64,000 bases of DNA, taken from NCBI RefSeq assembly GCF_900215435.1, contig NZ_OCMY01000001.1, positions 2,790,001 to 2,854,000 of the forward strand. Direction: 5' to 3'. The position numbers and the translations under genes are program-made. Position 1 is the first letter of the stretch, and each line of letters starts with the position of its first letter. Shown here piece by piece: positions 40,347-50,394 of this stretch. This DNA is from Candidatus Pantoea floridensis. GTDB taxonomy: Bacteria; Pseudomonadota; Gammaproteobacteria; Enterobacterales; Enterobacteriaceae. The notes below the pieces were generated by a model. The model was not told the DNA's origin, did no database searches, and was given only the letters and a program-made list of their open reading frames with translations.

Positions 40347-41693
40347 ATGACTACGCAAAGCACGCCGGTGATCACCGAAATGCAGGTGATTCCGGTTGCC
40401 GGTTACGACAGCATGCTGCTGAACATCGGGGGCGCGCACAGCGCCTGCTTCACCCGCAATATTGTGGTGCTCACCGATAGTGCGGGACATACCGGCGTGG
40501 GGGAAGCGCCCGGCGGCGAAACCATCTACCAAACGCTGGTTGAGGCGATTCCGCAGGTTAAAGGCCAGCAGGTGGCACGCATGAATCGCCTGGTGCAGCA
40601 GGTGCACAAAGGCAATCAGTCGGCGGACTTTGATACCTTCGGCAAAGGCGCCTGGACCTTCGAACTGCGCGTCAACGCGGTTGCTGCGCTGGAAGCGGCG
40701 CTGCTCGATTTACTCGGCCAATGCCTTGGCGTGCCGGTGGCAGAGCTGCTTGGTCCGGGCCAGCAGCGCGATGAAGTGACGGTGCTGGGTTATCTGTTCT
40801 ATCTCGGCGATCGTCGTAAAACCGACTTACCGTATCTGACCGGCGAAGGGGCTAGCCACGATTGGTATCACCTGCGTCATCAGGAAGCGTTGACGCCGCA
40901 ATCCGTGGTGCGTCTGGCGGAAGCGGCACAGGACAAATACGGCTTCAAAGATTTCAAACTCAAAGGCGGCGTGCTGCCCGGTGAACAGGAGATTGAATCG
41001 GCGGCGGCGTTGAAAAAGCGCTTCCCCGATGCGCGCATCACCGTTGATCCCAACGGTGCCTGGACGCTTGATGAAGCGATTCGCTTATGTAAGGGCATGG
41101 GCGATGTGCTGACCTACGCCGAAGATCCGTGCGGTGCCGAGCAAGGCTACTCCGGTCGCGAAGTGATGGCTGAATTCCGCCGCGCCACCGGGTTGCCGGT
41201 GGCTACCAATATGATCGCCACCAACTGGCGCGAGATGAACCACGCGGTAATGCTTAACTCAGTCGATATCCCGCTGGCCGATCCGCACTTCTGGACGCTG
41301 AGCGGTGCGGTGCGCGTGGCGCAGCTGTGCGATGACTGGGGCTTAACCTGGGGTTGTCACTCCAATAACCACTTCGATATTTCGCTGGCGATGTTCACGC
41401 ATGTTGGCGCGGCTGCGCCCGGCAAACCCACCGCCATTGATACGCACTGGATTTGGCAGGAAGGCGATCAGCGCCTGACCAAAGAGCCGCTGCAAATTCG
41501 CAACGGCAAAATCGCCGTGCCGGATAAGCCGGGCCTTGGCGTCGAGCTGGATTGGGATCGCCTGCATCAGGCTAACGCGCTGTACACATCACTGCCGGCT
41601 GGCGCGCGTAATGACGCCACTGCGATGCAGTATCTGGTGCCCAATTGGTCATTCGACCGCAAGCGTCCGGCCTTCGGTCGCGATAAAGTCTAA
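40347..41693 (+). CDS. gudX: Glucarate dehydratase-related protein GudX
   Basis: A member of the enolase superfamily, close to glucarate dehydratase. The 448-residue protein keeps the KxK acid/base lysines (DFKLKGG), the metal ligands in [15 protein letters not shown] and TNMIATNW, and the histidine in [10 protein letters not shown]. coli GudX is reported as a paralogue with low activity. [19 protein letters not shown] identifies it as GudX rather than GudD. It starts nine bases after gudP. Confidence 0.93.
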   Translation: MTTQSTPVITEMQVIPVAGYDSMLLNIGGAHSACFTRNIVVLTDSAGHTGVGEAPGGETIYQTLVEAIPQVKGQQVARMNRLVQQVHKGNQSADFDTFGKGAWTFELRVNAVAALEAALLDLLGQCLGVPVAELLGPGQQRDEVTVLGYLFYLGDRRKTDLPYLTGEGASHDWYHLRHQEALTPQSVVRLAEAAQDKYGFKDFKLKGGVLPGEQEIESAAALKKRFPDARITVDPNGAWTLDEAIRLCKGMGDVLTYAEDPCGAEQGYSGREVMAEFRRATGLPVATNMIATNWREMNHAVMLNSVDIPLADPHFWTLSGAVRVAQLCDDWGLTWGCHSNNHFDISLAMFTHVGAAAPGKPTAIDTHWIWQEGDQRLTKEPLQIRNGKIAVPDKPGLGVELDWDRLHQANALYTSLPAGARNDATAMQYLVPNWSFDRKRPAFGRDKV

Positions 41694-41703
41694 GGAGCAG
41701 GAA

Positions 41704-43035
41704 ATGAGTCAGACACCGAAAATTACATCGCTGCAGGTCATCCCAGTGGCCGGTTACGACAGCATGTTGCTCAATCTGAGCGGCGCACATTCGCCGTTCT
41801 TTACCCGCAACATTGTCATTATTAAAGATAACGCCGGGCATACCGGCGTGGGGGAAATCCCAGGCGGAGAAAAGATTCGTCAGACGTTGGTCGAGGCTGA
41901 AGCGCTGGTGGTGCAGAAAACCGTCGGTGAATACAAAAACATTCTCAATCTGGTGCGCAGCACCTTTGCCGACCGCGACGCCAGCGGGCGCGGCAATCAA
42001 ACCTTCGACCTGCGTACCACCATTCACGTGGTGACCGGCATTGAAGCGGCGCTGCTCGATCTGCTGGGTCAGCATTTAGGCGTTAACGTTGCATCACTGC
42101 TTGGCGATGGCCAGCAGCGCGATCGCGTTGAGATGCTGGGCTACCTGTTCTACGTCGGCGATCGCAAGAAAACCGCGTTGCCGTATCAGAGCCAGGAAAA
42201 TGACAAATGCGATTGGTATCGTCTGCGTCATGAAGAGGCGCTCACGCCGGAAACGGTGGTGCGTCTGGCGGAAGCGGCCTACGAAAAATACGGCTTTAAC
42301 GATTTCAAATTGAAAGGCGGCGTGCTGCGCGGTGGCGAAGAGGCTGAAGCGGTAACGGCGCTGGCGAAGCGCTTCCCGCAGGCGCGCGTGACGCTTGATC
42401 CCAATGGTGCCTGGTCACTGAACGAAGCGATTCTGCTCGGCAAGCAGCTGAAAGGCGTGCTGGCTTATGCGGAAGATCCGTGCGGTGCTGAGCAGGGCTA
42501 TTCCGGTCGCGAAGTGATGGCTGAGTTCCGCCGCGCCACTGGCATGCCGACCGCCACCAATATGATTGCCACCGACTGGCGTCAGATGGGCCACACGCTG
42601 TCGTTGCAATCGGTCGATATTCCGCTGGCGGATCCACACTTCTGGACGATGCAGGGCTCGGTGCGCGTGGCGCAGATGTGCCATGACTTTGGCCTGACGT
42701 GGGGCTCGCACTCTAACAATCACTTCGATATCTCGCTGGCGATGTTCACGCATGTGGCTGCCGCCGCGCCGGGAGCGATTACCGCTATCGATACGCACTG
42801 GATTTGGCAGGAAGGCAATCAGCGACTGACCAAAGAGCCGTTCCAGATTAAAGGCGGCATGGTGCAAGTGCCGCAGAAACCGGGACTGGGCGTCGAGCTG
42901 GATATGGATCAGGTGATGCAGGCCAACGCGCTATATCAGCAACACGGTTTGGGCGCGCGCGATGATGCGCAGGCTATGCAGTTCCTGGTACCGAACTGGA
43001 CCTTTGATAACAAGCGTCCGTGCCTGGTGCGCTAA
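41704..43035 (+). CDS. gudD: D-glucarate dehydratase GudD
   Basis: GudD dehydrates D-glucarate (and L-idarate) to 5-dehydro-4-deoxy-D-glucarate using Mg2+. The 443-residue enolase-superfamily protein has the KxK motif in NDFKLKGG, metal ligands in [15 protein letters not shown] and TNMIATDW, and the catalytic histidine in HSNNHFDIS. The frame extends back into gudX (41536), but the ATG at 41704 has a ribosome site (AAGGAG) and the expected N-terminus. It is a clear paralogue of gudX, in tandem. Confidence 0.95.
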   Translation: MSQTPKITSLQVIPVAGYDSMLLNLSGAHSPFFTRNIVIIKDNAGHTGVGEIPGGEKIRQTLVEAEALVVQKTVGEYKNILNLVRSTFADRDASGRGNQTFDLRTTIHVVTGIEAALLDLLGQHLGVNVASLLGDGQQRDRVEMLGYLFYVGDRKKTALPYQSQENDKCDWYRLRHEEALTPETVVRLAEAAYEKYGFNDFKLKGGVLRGGEEAEAVTALAKRFPQARVTLDPNGAWSLNEAILLGKQLKGVLAYAEDPCGAEQGYSGREVMAEFRRATGMPTATNMIATDWRQMGHTLSLQSVDIPLADPHFWTMQGSVRVAQMCHDFGLTWGSHSNNHFDISLAMFTHVAAAAPGAITAIDTHWIWQEGNQRLTKEPFQIKGGMVQVPQKPGLGVELDMDQVMQANALYQQHGLGARDDAQAMQFLVPNWTFDNKRPCLVR

Positions 43036-43087
43036 CTTTTCCGGCTCCCCGCGCGGGAGCCTGCTGTAACCGACAGGAGTGAAAACA

Positions 43088-43855
43088 ATGAGCAATGCCT
43101 GGCCGAACAATTTTCGTCGCCGTTTGCTGGCAGGAGAAACCCTGATTGGCAGCTGGTGTGCGCTGGCTAATCCACTCACCACCGAAGTGCTGGGACTGGC
43201 GGGCTTTGACTGGCTGGTGCTGGATGGCGAACATGCGCCGAACGACATCACTACCTTTGTGCCGCAGCTGATGGCGCTGAAGGGCAGCCACAGCGCGCCG
43301 GTGGTGCGTCCGCCGTGCAACGAACCGATTATCATCAAGCGTCTGCTGGATATTGGTTTCTACAACTTCCTGGTGCCGTTTGTGGAAACCGAGGAAGAGG
43401 CGATTCGCGCGGTGGCTTCCACCCGCTACCCACCGGCTGGCATTCGCGGCGTATCGGTTTCGCATCGCAGCAACATGTACGGCACGCTGTCGGACTACAA
43501 CAGCACCATCAACGACAACATTACCGTTCTGGTGCAGATCGAAACCCAGCAGGCAGTAGACAACATTGATGCCATCGCTGCGGTGGACGGCGTTGATGGC
43601 ATCTTCGTCGGACCGGGCGATCTGTCGGCGGCGCTGGGCTATCTCGGTCAACCGGCACATCCTGAAGTATTGAAAGTGATTAAACACGTATTTGAACGCG
43701 CCAAAGCAGCGGGTAAACCGAGCGGCATTCTGGCACCGGTTGAAGCCGATGCGCGTCGCTACCTGGAGTGGGGCGCCAGCTTTGTGGCGGTCGGCAGCGA
43801 TTTGGGTGTTTTCCGCAACGCCACGCAGGCGCTGTGTGACAGATTCAAAAAATAA
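43088..43855 (+). CDS. garL: 5-keto-4-deoxy-D-glucarate aldolase GarL
   Basis: GarL is a class II aldolase of the HpcH/HpaI family that cleaves 5-dehydro-4-deoxy-D-glucarate to pyruvate and tartronate semialdehyde. In the 255-residue protein the active-site histidine is in LDGEHAPND and the Mg2+ ligands in [11 protein letters not shown] and [14 protein letters not shown]. The in-frame GTG at 43079 is less likely; the ATG at 43088 has AGGAG nine bases upstream. It sits between gudD and garR. Confidence 0.94.
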   Translation: MSNAWPNNFRRRLLAGETLIGSWCALANPLTTEVLGLAGFDWLVLDGEHAPNDITTFVPQLMALKGSHSAPVVRPPCNEPIIIKRLLDIGFYNFLVPFVETEEEAIRAVASTRYPPAGIRGVSVSHRSNMYGTLSDYNSTINDNITVLVQIETQQAVDNIDAIAAVDGVDGIFVGPGDLSAALGYLGQPAHPEVLKVIKHVFERAKAAGKPSGILAPVEADARRYLEWGASFVAVGSDLGVFRNATQALCDRFKK

Positions 43856-43874
43856 CTGACGTAGGGGAAAGGCA

Positions 43875-44759
43875 ATGAAAATTGGATTTATCGGCCTCGG
43901 TATCATGGGCAAACCGATGAGTAAGAACCTGGTGAAAGCCGGTTATGCGCTGGTGGTGCGTGACCACAATGCCAGCAACGAAGCAGAATTAGTTGAGCTG
44001 GGCGCTACCGTGGCGAAAAGCGCTAAAGAGGTAGCCGAGCAGGTTGACGTGGTGATTACTATGGTGCCGAACTCACCGCAGGTAAAAGAAGCCTGCCTGG
44101 GACCCAACGGTATTATTGAAGGCGCGAAGCCAGGCCTCATCGTCATCGATATGAGCTCTATCGCACCGTTAGCCAGCCGCGAAGTGCACGATGCGCTGGC
44201 GGCGAAAGGCATCAAAATGCTCGATGCGCCAGTGAGCGGCGGCGAGCCGAAGGCGATTGAAGGCACCTTGTCAGTGATGGTTGGCGGTGATAAAGCGGTA
44301 TTCGACCAGTGTTACGACATCATGAAAGCGATGGCGGGTTCGGTGGTACACACCGGCGACATCGGCGCGGGTAACGTCACGAAGCTGGCCAATCAGGTGA
44401 TTGTGGCGCTGAACATCGCGGCGATGTCGGAGGCGCTGTCGCTGGCAACCAAAGCGGGCGTGAATCCGGAACTGGTGTATCAGGCCATTCGTGGAGGCTT
44501 AGCGGGCAGCACCGTGCTGGATGCCAAAGCGCCGATGGTGCTGGATCGTAACTTCAAGCCGGGCTTCCGTATCGATTTACATATCAAAGATTTGGCCAAT
44601 GCGCTGGACACTTCACACGAGATTGGCGCGCATCTGCCGCTGACCGCCGCGGTGATGGAGATGATGCAGGCGCTAAAAGTGGACGGACAGGGTACGTCGG
44701 ATCATAGCGCGCTGGCCTGCTATTATGAAAAATTAGCAAAAGTTGAGATCACCCGGTAG
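43875..44759 (+). CDS. garR: Tartronate semialdehyde reductase GarR
   Basis: GarR reduces tartronate semialdehyde to D-glycerate with NAD(P)H. The 294-residue beta-hydroxyacid dehydrogenase has the dinucleotide loop GFIGLGIMGKPMSKNL at the N-terminus, the substrate motif DAPVSGGEPKAIEGTL, and the catalytic lysine in GNVTKLANQ (about 171). It follows garL by 19 bases. An eight-base-pair stem-loop (CGCCCGGC / GCCGGGCG, 44766-44791 region) follows the stop. Confidence 0.95.
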   Translation: MKIGFIGLGIMGKPMSKNLVKAGYALVVRDHNASNEAELVELGATVAKSAKEVAEQVDVVITMVPNSPQVKEACLGPNGIIEGAKPGLIVIDMSSIAPLASREVHDALAAKGIKMLDAPVSGGEPKAIEGTLSVMVGGDKAVFDQCYDIMKAMAGSVVHTGDIGAGNVTKLANQVIVALNIAAMSEALSLATKAGVNPELVYQAIRGGLAGSTVLDAKAPMVLDRNFKPGFRIDLHIKDLANALDTSHEIGAHLPLTAAVMEMMQALKVDGQGTSDHSALACYYEKLAKVEITR

Positions 44760-44765
44760 TGCATG

Positions 44766-44793
44766 CGCCCGGCGTCTGCGGATGCCGGGCGGC
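44766..44793 (+). repeat. GC-rich stem-loop between garR and garK
   Basis: An inverted repeat (arms CGCCCGGC and GCCGGGCG, loop of about ten bases) without a T tract. It sits within the operon and could adjust garK expression or protect the upstream mRNA. It does not match the main palindrome family of this window. Confidence 0.6.
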
Positions 44794-44844
44794 TCGCTGC
44801 CATAGCAAGGACGGATGTCCGTCATCAACCGCGCTGGATTGCCT

Positions 44845-45984
44845 ATGAAAATTGTCATCGCACCGGATTCATATAAAGAGAGTTTATCCGCCCTGGAAGT
44901 GGCTTCGGCGATTGAAGCGGGTTTCCGCGAGATCTTTCCTGAAGCTGACTACGTGAAAATACCGGTTGCCGACGGTGGCGAAGGCACGGTTGAAGCGATG
45001 GTGGCGGCAACGCAGGGAAACATTGTCCGGCTGACGGTTACAGGACCGCTCGGCAAACCCGTGGATGCGTTCTACGGCTTATCAGGCGACGCGCGCACCG
45101 CGTTTATCGAAATGGCGGCGGCCAGCGGGCTGGAACTCGTGCCGGCCGCGCAGCGCGATCCGCTGATTACCACCTCGTTTGGCACCGGTGAGCTGATTAA
45201 AGATGCGCTCGATCGCGGTGTCGACCACGTCATTATCGGCATTGGCGGATCTGCCACCAACGATGGCGGATCCGGCATGGTGCAGGCGCTTGGTGCGCAT
45301 TTACTGGATGAGCATGGCGAGCAAATTGCCTTCGGTGGCGGCGCGTTGCCACAGCTGGTGCGGATTGATATTGAGCAGCTTGATCCACGCATTAAGCAGT
45401 GTCGCTTCGAAGTGGCCTGCGATGTCACCAATCCATTGACCGGTGATAAAGGAGCGTCGGCGATTTTCGGCCCACAAAAGGGCGCGACGCCAGCGTTGGT
45501 CCAGCAGCTGGATCAGGCCCTGGAACACTACGCGCAGATTATTCATCGCGATTTGGATATTGATGTGCTGCATATCGACGGCGGCGGCGCGGCAGGTGGC
45601 ATGGGCGCGGCGTTGCACGCATTTTGTCAGGCCGAGTTGCGCAGCGGCATTGAGATCGTCACCGAAGCGTTGGGCCTGGCCGAGCAGGTGAAAGATGCCG
45701 ATCTGGTGATTACAGGCGAAGGGCGCATCGACAGCCAAAGCGTCAATGGCAAGGTGCCGGTCGGCGTTGCGAAAGTCGCGAAGCTGTATCACAAGCCGGT
45801 GATTGGCATCGCCGGGAGTTTGACGGCCGATGTTGGCGTGGTGCATCAGCATGGGTTAGATGCGGTGTTCAGCGTGCTGTTTAGCATCTGCTCCCTGGAA
45901 GAAGCGCTGGCGAATGCGGCGCAGAATGTGCGCTTGACGGCGCGCAATGTGGCGGCGACGATAAAGGCGGGGCAGGGGTTGTGA
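44845..45984 (+). CDS. garK: Glycerate 2-kinase GarK
   Basis: GarK phosphorylates D-glycerate to 2-phosphoglycerate, feeding enolase. The protein of 379 residues starts MKIVIAPDSYKESL, as in E. coli, and has GVADGGEGTVEAM-like and GIGGSATNDGGSGM segments of glycerate kinase type 1. An in-frame ATG at 44815 has the better ribosome site (AAGGA) and would add ten residues, so the start is open between 44815 and 44845. Last gene of the gud/gar operon. Confidence 0.93.
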   Translation: MKIVIAPDSYKESLSALEVASAIEAGFREIFPEADYVKIPVADGGEGTVEAMVAATQGNIVRLTVTGPLGKPVDAFYGLSGDARTAFIEMAAASGLELVPAAQRDPLITTSFGTGELIKDALDRGVDHVIIGIGGSATNDGGSGMVQALGAHLLDEHGEQIAFGGGALPQLVRIDIEQLDPRIKQCRFEVACDVTNPLTGDKGASAIFGPQKGATPALVQQLDQALEHYAQIIHRDLDIDVLHIDGGGAAGGMGAALHAFCQAELRSGIEIVTEALGLAEQVKDADLVITGEGRIDSQSVNGKVPVGVAKVAKLYHKPVIGIAGSLTADVGVVHQHGLDAVFSVLFSICSLEEALANAAQNVRLTARNVAATIKAGQGL

Positions 45985-45999
45985 TGGTTTTTCCTGTTG

Positions 46000-46210
46000 C
46001 CCTCACCCTAACCCTCTCCCACAAGTGGGAGAGGGAACCGTTCGGACAGGCGATGTATTTTGCACTCAAATTCAACTTCGTATAGGACGGCCCCGTCGGC
46101 CGCTAGTGGGTGAGTGAACCGTTCGTAGAGGTGAAGTATTTTGCACTCATCTCCAACTCCGCATAGGACAGCCCCCTCGCCCGCTTGCGGGAGAGGGCTG
46201 GGGTGAGGGG
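46000..46210. repeat. Composite inverted/direct repeat between garK and barA
   Basis: The 241-base gap between convergent garK and barA is a structured element. The outer arms 46000-46020 (CCCTCACCCTAACCC...) and 46189-46210 are inverted, 19 of 21 matching. Each arm also forms a local hairpin (46012-46035; 46173-46199). Between them lie two 56-base direct repeats, 46033-46088 and 46114-46169, sharing GAACCGTTCG, GTATTTTGCACTCA and CATAGGAC-type ends. It resembles a miniature repetitive element; no coding capacity. It probably also ends both transcripts. Confidence 0.75.
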
Positions 46211-46225
46211 AAACGTGGCACAACA

Positions 46226-48955
46226 TTAACCCAACGCTAACAGCTTCCTCGCCTCACGCGCCACGTTCGCCATCTCATCGCTTAACTCCAGCAGCTCCGG
46301 CTCAAGCGCCTCGATATCGCTCTCCTGATGCAGACTCTTCTCCAGCTGCTGACACAGCTGTTTCAAACGCGGTACGCCGCTGTAGCTGGCGCTGCCGTGC
46401 AGCTTGTGAATAATCTCGCGCAGGCCAACCACATCGTTCCTCGCCATCGCGCTTTCAACGCGCTCTTCCACTTCCGGCAGGAAATCGAGCAGCATTTGCA
46501 GCAGGTCGCGGGCTAAATCGGGTTTATTCGCGGCCTGACGCAGTGCCAGCGCCCAATCCAGCGACGGCGCAACATCCGGCCGCAGCGGCTGTGGCGCCGC
46601 GCGAGGTGGCGCATAACGCTGCAGTAACTGGCTGAGTTTATCTTCATCAATCGGCTTGGCCAGATAGTCATTCATGCCAGCATTAATCAGCTGCTCACGC
46701 TCGCCATCCAGCGCGTGCGCGGTAACGGCAACAATCGGCGTGGTGGCATGCAGCGGCAGGCTGCGGATGATTTCGCTGGCGCGAATGCCGTCAATATCCG
46801 GCATTTGAATATCCATCAAAATCACGTCCAGTTTGTGCAGGCGTGCCTGGCGAATGGCCTGCTCGGCGTTATCACACAGAATAATGTGCTGTACCTGCTC
46901 CTCCAGCAGGGCGCCAATCAGTTTCAGATTGGCGGGATTGTCATCCACCGCCATTACCGTGAGCGGCTGCCGCGTTCCTCGCGGCTGCGCATCACGCTGC
47001 CAGTCATCTAAATCCAGTAACATTGGCAGCAGGCGCGTGAGTGATACCGGTTTCGCAATGCAGCCCGCAATGCCGCGAGCCCGCAGATCGTCGGCAAACA
47101 GCATCATTTCGCTGGGCAGCGCCAGCAGCACGGAATCAGCGCGCGCGTGCAGCTGTTTTATTAAGGCATCGGGCAGCGTGGCAGGATGGGTCTCTGAAAC
47201 CGGCAATCCCATCAACAGCAGCGGGAAGTGCGTATCGGGCATCTCTTCCAGAGTGGTGAAATGCTGCACCTGTAACGGCGTGATGCTCAGCATCTCCTGC
47301 ACCGCTTTGGCGACTGCAGGATGTGGCTCAATATAGGCGAGCGGCGTGGCGCGTAAATCGCCCAACATGCGCGGAATGGTGGGGGCGTTCGGATTGAGAT
47401 CGAGATGAATGTGTACCCAGAACGTCGAACCCTGATTTTGACGGCTGTGGAACGCAATCTCACCGCCCATTTCACTCACCAGTTTTTGCGTGATAACCAG
47501 GCCTAAACCGGTACCGCCGTGGCGGCGTGTAATGCTGGCATCGGCCTGGCGGAATGCCTGGAACAGCTGCGACTGCTGCTGTTCAGAAATGCCGATACCG
47601 GTGTCATGTACCTGTATTTCCAGCTCGACACGTGTCGTGTTAATGCTGCGCAGTTCAACGCGCAGATCAATATGACCGTGCTCGGTAAATTTGATGGCGT
47701 TGCCAATCAGGTTGATCATGATTTGCTGTAGACGCAGCGGGTCACCAATCACATTGTCTGGCACCTGTTTTTCCAGGCACACGGTGATTTCCAACCCTTT
47801 GTCATGCGCGGAGGGTGCCAATAATACCAGCGTTTCATCCAGCGTGGCGCGTAGCGGGAAGGGAATGGATTCCAGTACCAGCTTGCCGGCTTCCAGCTTC
47901 GAGAAATCGAGCACGTCGTTGATGATACTGAGCAAATTATTGGCCGAGCGCTCAATGGTGCTCATGTAATCGTGCTGGTTGGTACTCAGCCCGGTTTTTA
48001 GCATCTGACGGGTAAAACCGATGACGCCGTTGAGCGGCGTGCGTAACTCGTGCGACATATTGGCAAGGAACTCGGACTTAATGCGCGCCGCTTCCTGGGC
48101 GCGCTTCTTCGCCAGATCCAGCTCAACGTTTTGAATCTCCAGCTGTTCCAGCGTTTCACGCAGATCGTAAGTTGCCTGATCGATATTCTGCTGCATCTCT
48201 TCGTGATAAGCCGTAAGCGACATCGCCATGGCATTAATGCCGTTCTTCAGGATGCTCAGTTCACCCAGCATGTAGCCATCGACGCGGCTATCGAGCTGGC
48301 CGCGGCGAATGCGGTCAACGGTGGTCACCATATTACGAATCGGCCCGGTGACATCGCGCATCAGGCGATAGGCAAACAGCATGGCGATGCACAAGCAAAA
48401 CAGCAGCAGCAGCGTGGCAACAAATACCTCTTTGTACTGCTCCAGCCGCACCGATTGCAGATCCAACTCGATGGCCACATAACCTAACGGATTGCCCGCA
48501 GGTTTAGCGTCTTCGCCCGGGAGTTCATCTACCGAGTAGCGTTCAGAAATAATCGGCGTGCGCAGGATCATCAAATTGCCCTGGCGCTCAACGGAGACGC
48601 TATCTTCCAGCGTGGAGATGTCCTCTTTTTGCAGCAGTGCCAGATTCTGATTGTTATTCGAGGTGACGTAGACGTGATTATTGTTGTCGAAAATGGTGAT
48701 GGCACGGACAATATTAGAGTGGCGACGATGTAGCAGGCTCACTAACTCGCGAATAGCATCGCGATTATGCCACGTCATGCCGTATTCACTGGAGACCGCC
48801 AACGGTTCGATAATATTCGCCCCGGCGTCCTGCACCTGGTGTTGTAATTCGTTATAGCGGTGAACCACGAAGAAGGTACTGAGCAGCAGGCCAATCATCA
48901 GCGTTGGCGCCAGTATCAAAATCATCATTCGCGCCCGCAGGCTATATTTGGTCAT
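46226..48955 (-). CDS. barA: Hybrid sensor histidine kinase BarA
   Basis: BarA is the tripartite sensor kinase that phosphorylates UvrY, which then activates csrB/csrC; it responds to short-chain carboxylates. The 909-residue membrane protein has two membrane segments (about 9-31 and 170-195) around a periplasmic region, then HAMP. The kinase core follows with the H-box [11 protein letters not shown] and the N/G boxes [15 protein letters not shown] and GGTGLGL. A receiver domain has the phosphoacceptor in [12 protein letters not shown], and a C-terminal HPt domain has [11 protein letters not shown]. The frame runs to 49090, but E. coli BarA begins at [12 protein letters not shown] (48955). 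Confidence 0.95.
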   Translation of the reverse strand: MTKYSLRARMMILILAPTLMIGLLLSTFFVVHRYNELQHQVQDAGANIIEPLAVSSEYGMTWHNRDAIRELVSLLHRRHSNIVRAITIFDNNNHVYVTSNNNQNLALLQKEDISTLEDSVSVERQGNLMILRTPIISERYSVDELPGEDAKPAGNPLGYVAIELDLQSVRLEQYKEVFVATLLLLFCLCIAMLFAYRLMRDVTGPIRNMVTTVDRIRRGQLDSRVDGYMLGELSILKNGINAMAMSLTAYHEEMQQNIDQATYDLRETLEQLEIQNVELDLAKKRAQEAARIKSEFLANMSHELRTPLNGVIGFTRQMLKTGLSTNQHDYMSTIERSANNLLSIINDVLDFSKLEAGKLVLESIPFPLRATLDETLVLLAPSAHDKGLEITVCLEKQVPDNVIGDPLRLQQIMINLIGNAIKFTEHGHIDLRVELRSINTTRVELEIQVHDTGIGISEQQQSQLFQAFRQADASITRRHGGTGLGLVITQKLVSEMGGEIAFHSRQNQGSTFWVHIHLDLNPNAPTIPRMLGDLRATPLAYIEPHPAVAKAVQEMLSITPLQVQHFTTLEEMPDTHFPLLLMGLPVSETHPATLPDALIKQLHARADSVLLALPSEMMLFADDLRARGIAGCIAKPVSLTRLLPMLLDLDDWQRDAQPRGTRQPLTVMAVDDNPANLKLIGALLEEQVQHIILCDNAEQAIRQARLHKLDVILMDIQMPDIDGIRASEIIRSLPLHATTPIVAVTAHALDGEREQLINAGMNDYLAKPIDEDKLSQLLQRYAPPRAAPQPLRPDVAPSLDWALALRQAANKPDLARDLLQMLLDFLPEVEERVESAMARNDVVGLREIIHKLHGSASYSGVPRLKQLCQQLEKSLHQESDIEALEPELLELSDEMANVAREARKLLALG

Positions 48956-49045
48956 AATTGTGGCCTGGCGACTCCTGGCATTTTTATCCCTGTGCAACGG
49001 CCGTGATTGGCTGCACACCCAATAAAATAGAGATTTCACAATACT

Positions 49046-50362
49046 ATGGCGCAATTTTACTCGGCAAAACAGCGTGTGGCGACAAAGCAACGCTTATCCG
49101 TCACCATCGAAGACCTTGATCCCTTTGGACAAGGTGTTGCGCGCCATAAAGGCAAGGCGATGTTTGTTAGCGGTGCGCTGCCGGGTGAACAGGCGGACGT
49201 TACGGTGCAGGAAGATAAGCGTCAGTATGCGCGCGCCAAAGCTACCAAGATTATCAATCCTAGCCCACAGCGTGAAAAACCGCGCTGCGTTCATTTCGGC
49301 GTGTGTGGCGGTTGCCAGCAACAGCATGCCTCAGTGGCGTTACAACAGGAGAGCAAAGCGCGCGCATTAAGCCGTATGTTGAGCCGTGATGCGCCACTGC
49401 CGGTTATCGTTGATGAGATTATCAGCGGCGATGCCTGGGGCTATCGCCGTCGTGCCCGTTTAGGGTTGCAGTGGCAGCCAAAACAGCAGCGTCTGCAAAT
49501 GGGTTTTCGTCAGGCGGCCAGCAATGACCTGGTTGAACTGAAGCAATGCCCGGTTTTGGTGCCCGAACTTGAAGCGTTGTTAGCGCCGTTGTACCGCTGT
49601 CTGAGTGAACTAAGCGCGGCTCGACGTTTGGGCCACGTTGAATTGGTGCTGGCAGACAATGGTCCGCTGATGGTACTTCGTCATCTTGATGCGTTATCGC
49701 TAGGCGATCGTGCAAAGCTGGAACGCTTTTCGCATGAGCAGCAGGTAATGCTCTATTTGGCTGATGGCAGTGACACTTTGCAGGCCCTGAGCGATCGCGA
49801 ACCGTTTTATCGTTCTTATGATTTACCTCTCACTTTTAGCCCGCAAAATTTTATTCAGGTGAACGATAGGGTGAACCAGCAGATGGTGGCAAAAGCCATT
49901 GAGTGGCTGGATTTACAGCCGGAAGATCGCGTGCTGGATCTGTTCTGTGGCATGGGAAATTTCACTTTGCCTGTGGGAAAATTCGTACAAAATGCAGTAG
50001 GTGTGGAGGGTGTTGCAGCATTAGTGCAACAGGCAGCGTATAATGCATCCCAGAATAATCTTGGGAATGTTCGCTTTTTCCAGCATAACCTGGAAGAGGA
50101 CGTGACGCGTCAGCCTTGGGCGACGCAGGGATTTAACAAGGTGTTACTGGATCCAGCACGTGCTGGGGCTGCGGGCGTAATGGCGCATGTGGTTAAACTT
50201 GCGCCGGAACGTGTGGTCTATGTTTCCTGTAACCCAACAACACTTGCACGCGACAGTCAAACATTGCTGTCAGCGGGCTACCAATTGGAAAGGGTTGCGA
50301 TGCTGGATATGTTCCCACATACCAGTCATCTCGAGTCCATGGTGCTATTTAGCAAAACATAA
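49046..50362 (+). CDS. rlmD: 23S rRNA (uracil1939-C5)-methyltransferase RlmD
   Basis: RlmD (RumA) methylates U1939 of 23S rRNA. The 438-residue protein has an N-terminal TRAM/OB domain, an iron-sulphur cluster region ([15 protein letters not shown] plus a later cysteine in LKQCPVL), and a Rossmann domain with [12 protein letters not shown]. The catalytic cysteine is in [12 protein letters not shown]. It is divergent from barA, with only about 90 bases between starts, so the promoters must overlap. relA follows. Confidence 0.95.
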   Translation: MAQFYSAKQRVATKQRLSVTIEDLDPFGQGVARHKGKAMFVSGALPGEQADVTVQEDKRQYARAKATKIINPSPQREKPRCVHFGVCGGCQQQHASVALQQESKARALSRMLSRDAPLPVIVDEIISGDAWGYRRRARLGLQWQPKQQRLQMGFRQAASNDLVELKQCPVLVPELEALLAPLYRCLSELSAARRLGHVELVLADNGPLMVLRHLDALSLGDRAKLERFSHEQQVMLYLADGSDTLQALSDREPFYRSYDLPLTFSPQNFIQVNDRVNQQMVAKAIEWLDLQPEDRVLDLFCGMGNFTLPVGKFVQNAVGVEGVAALVQQAAYNASQNNLGNVRFFQHNLEEDVTRQPWATQGFNKVLLDPARAGAAGVMAHVVKLAPERVVYVSCNPTTLARDSQTLLSAGYQLERVAMLDMFPHTSHLESMVLFSKT

Positions 50363-50394
50363 GCGATGTCCACATCGCTGTGGCAGGAGAGGAT

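Noticed and set aside
39789..40607. 272-codon frame on the minus strand opposite gudP
   Set aside because: Shadow of gudP/gudX coding sequence; histidine- and asparagine-rich translation without domains. The same applies to 42974-43912 opposite garL/garR.
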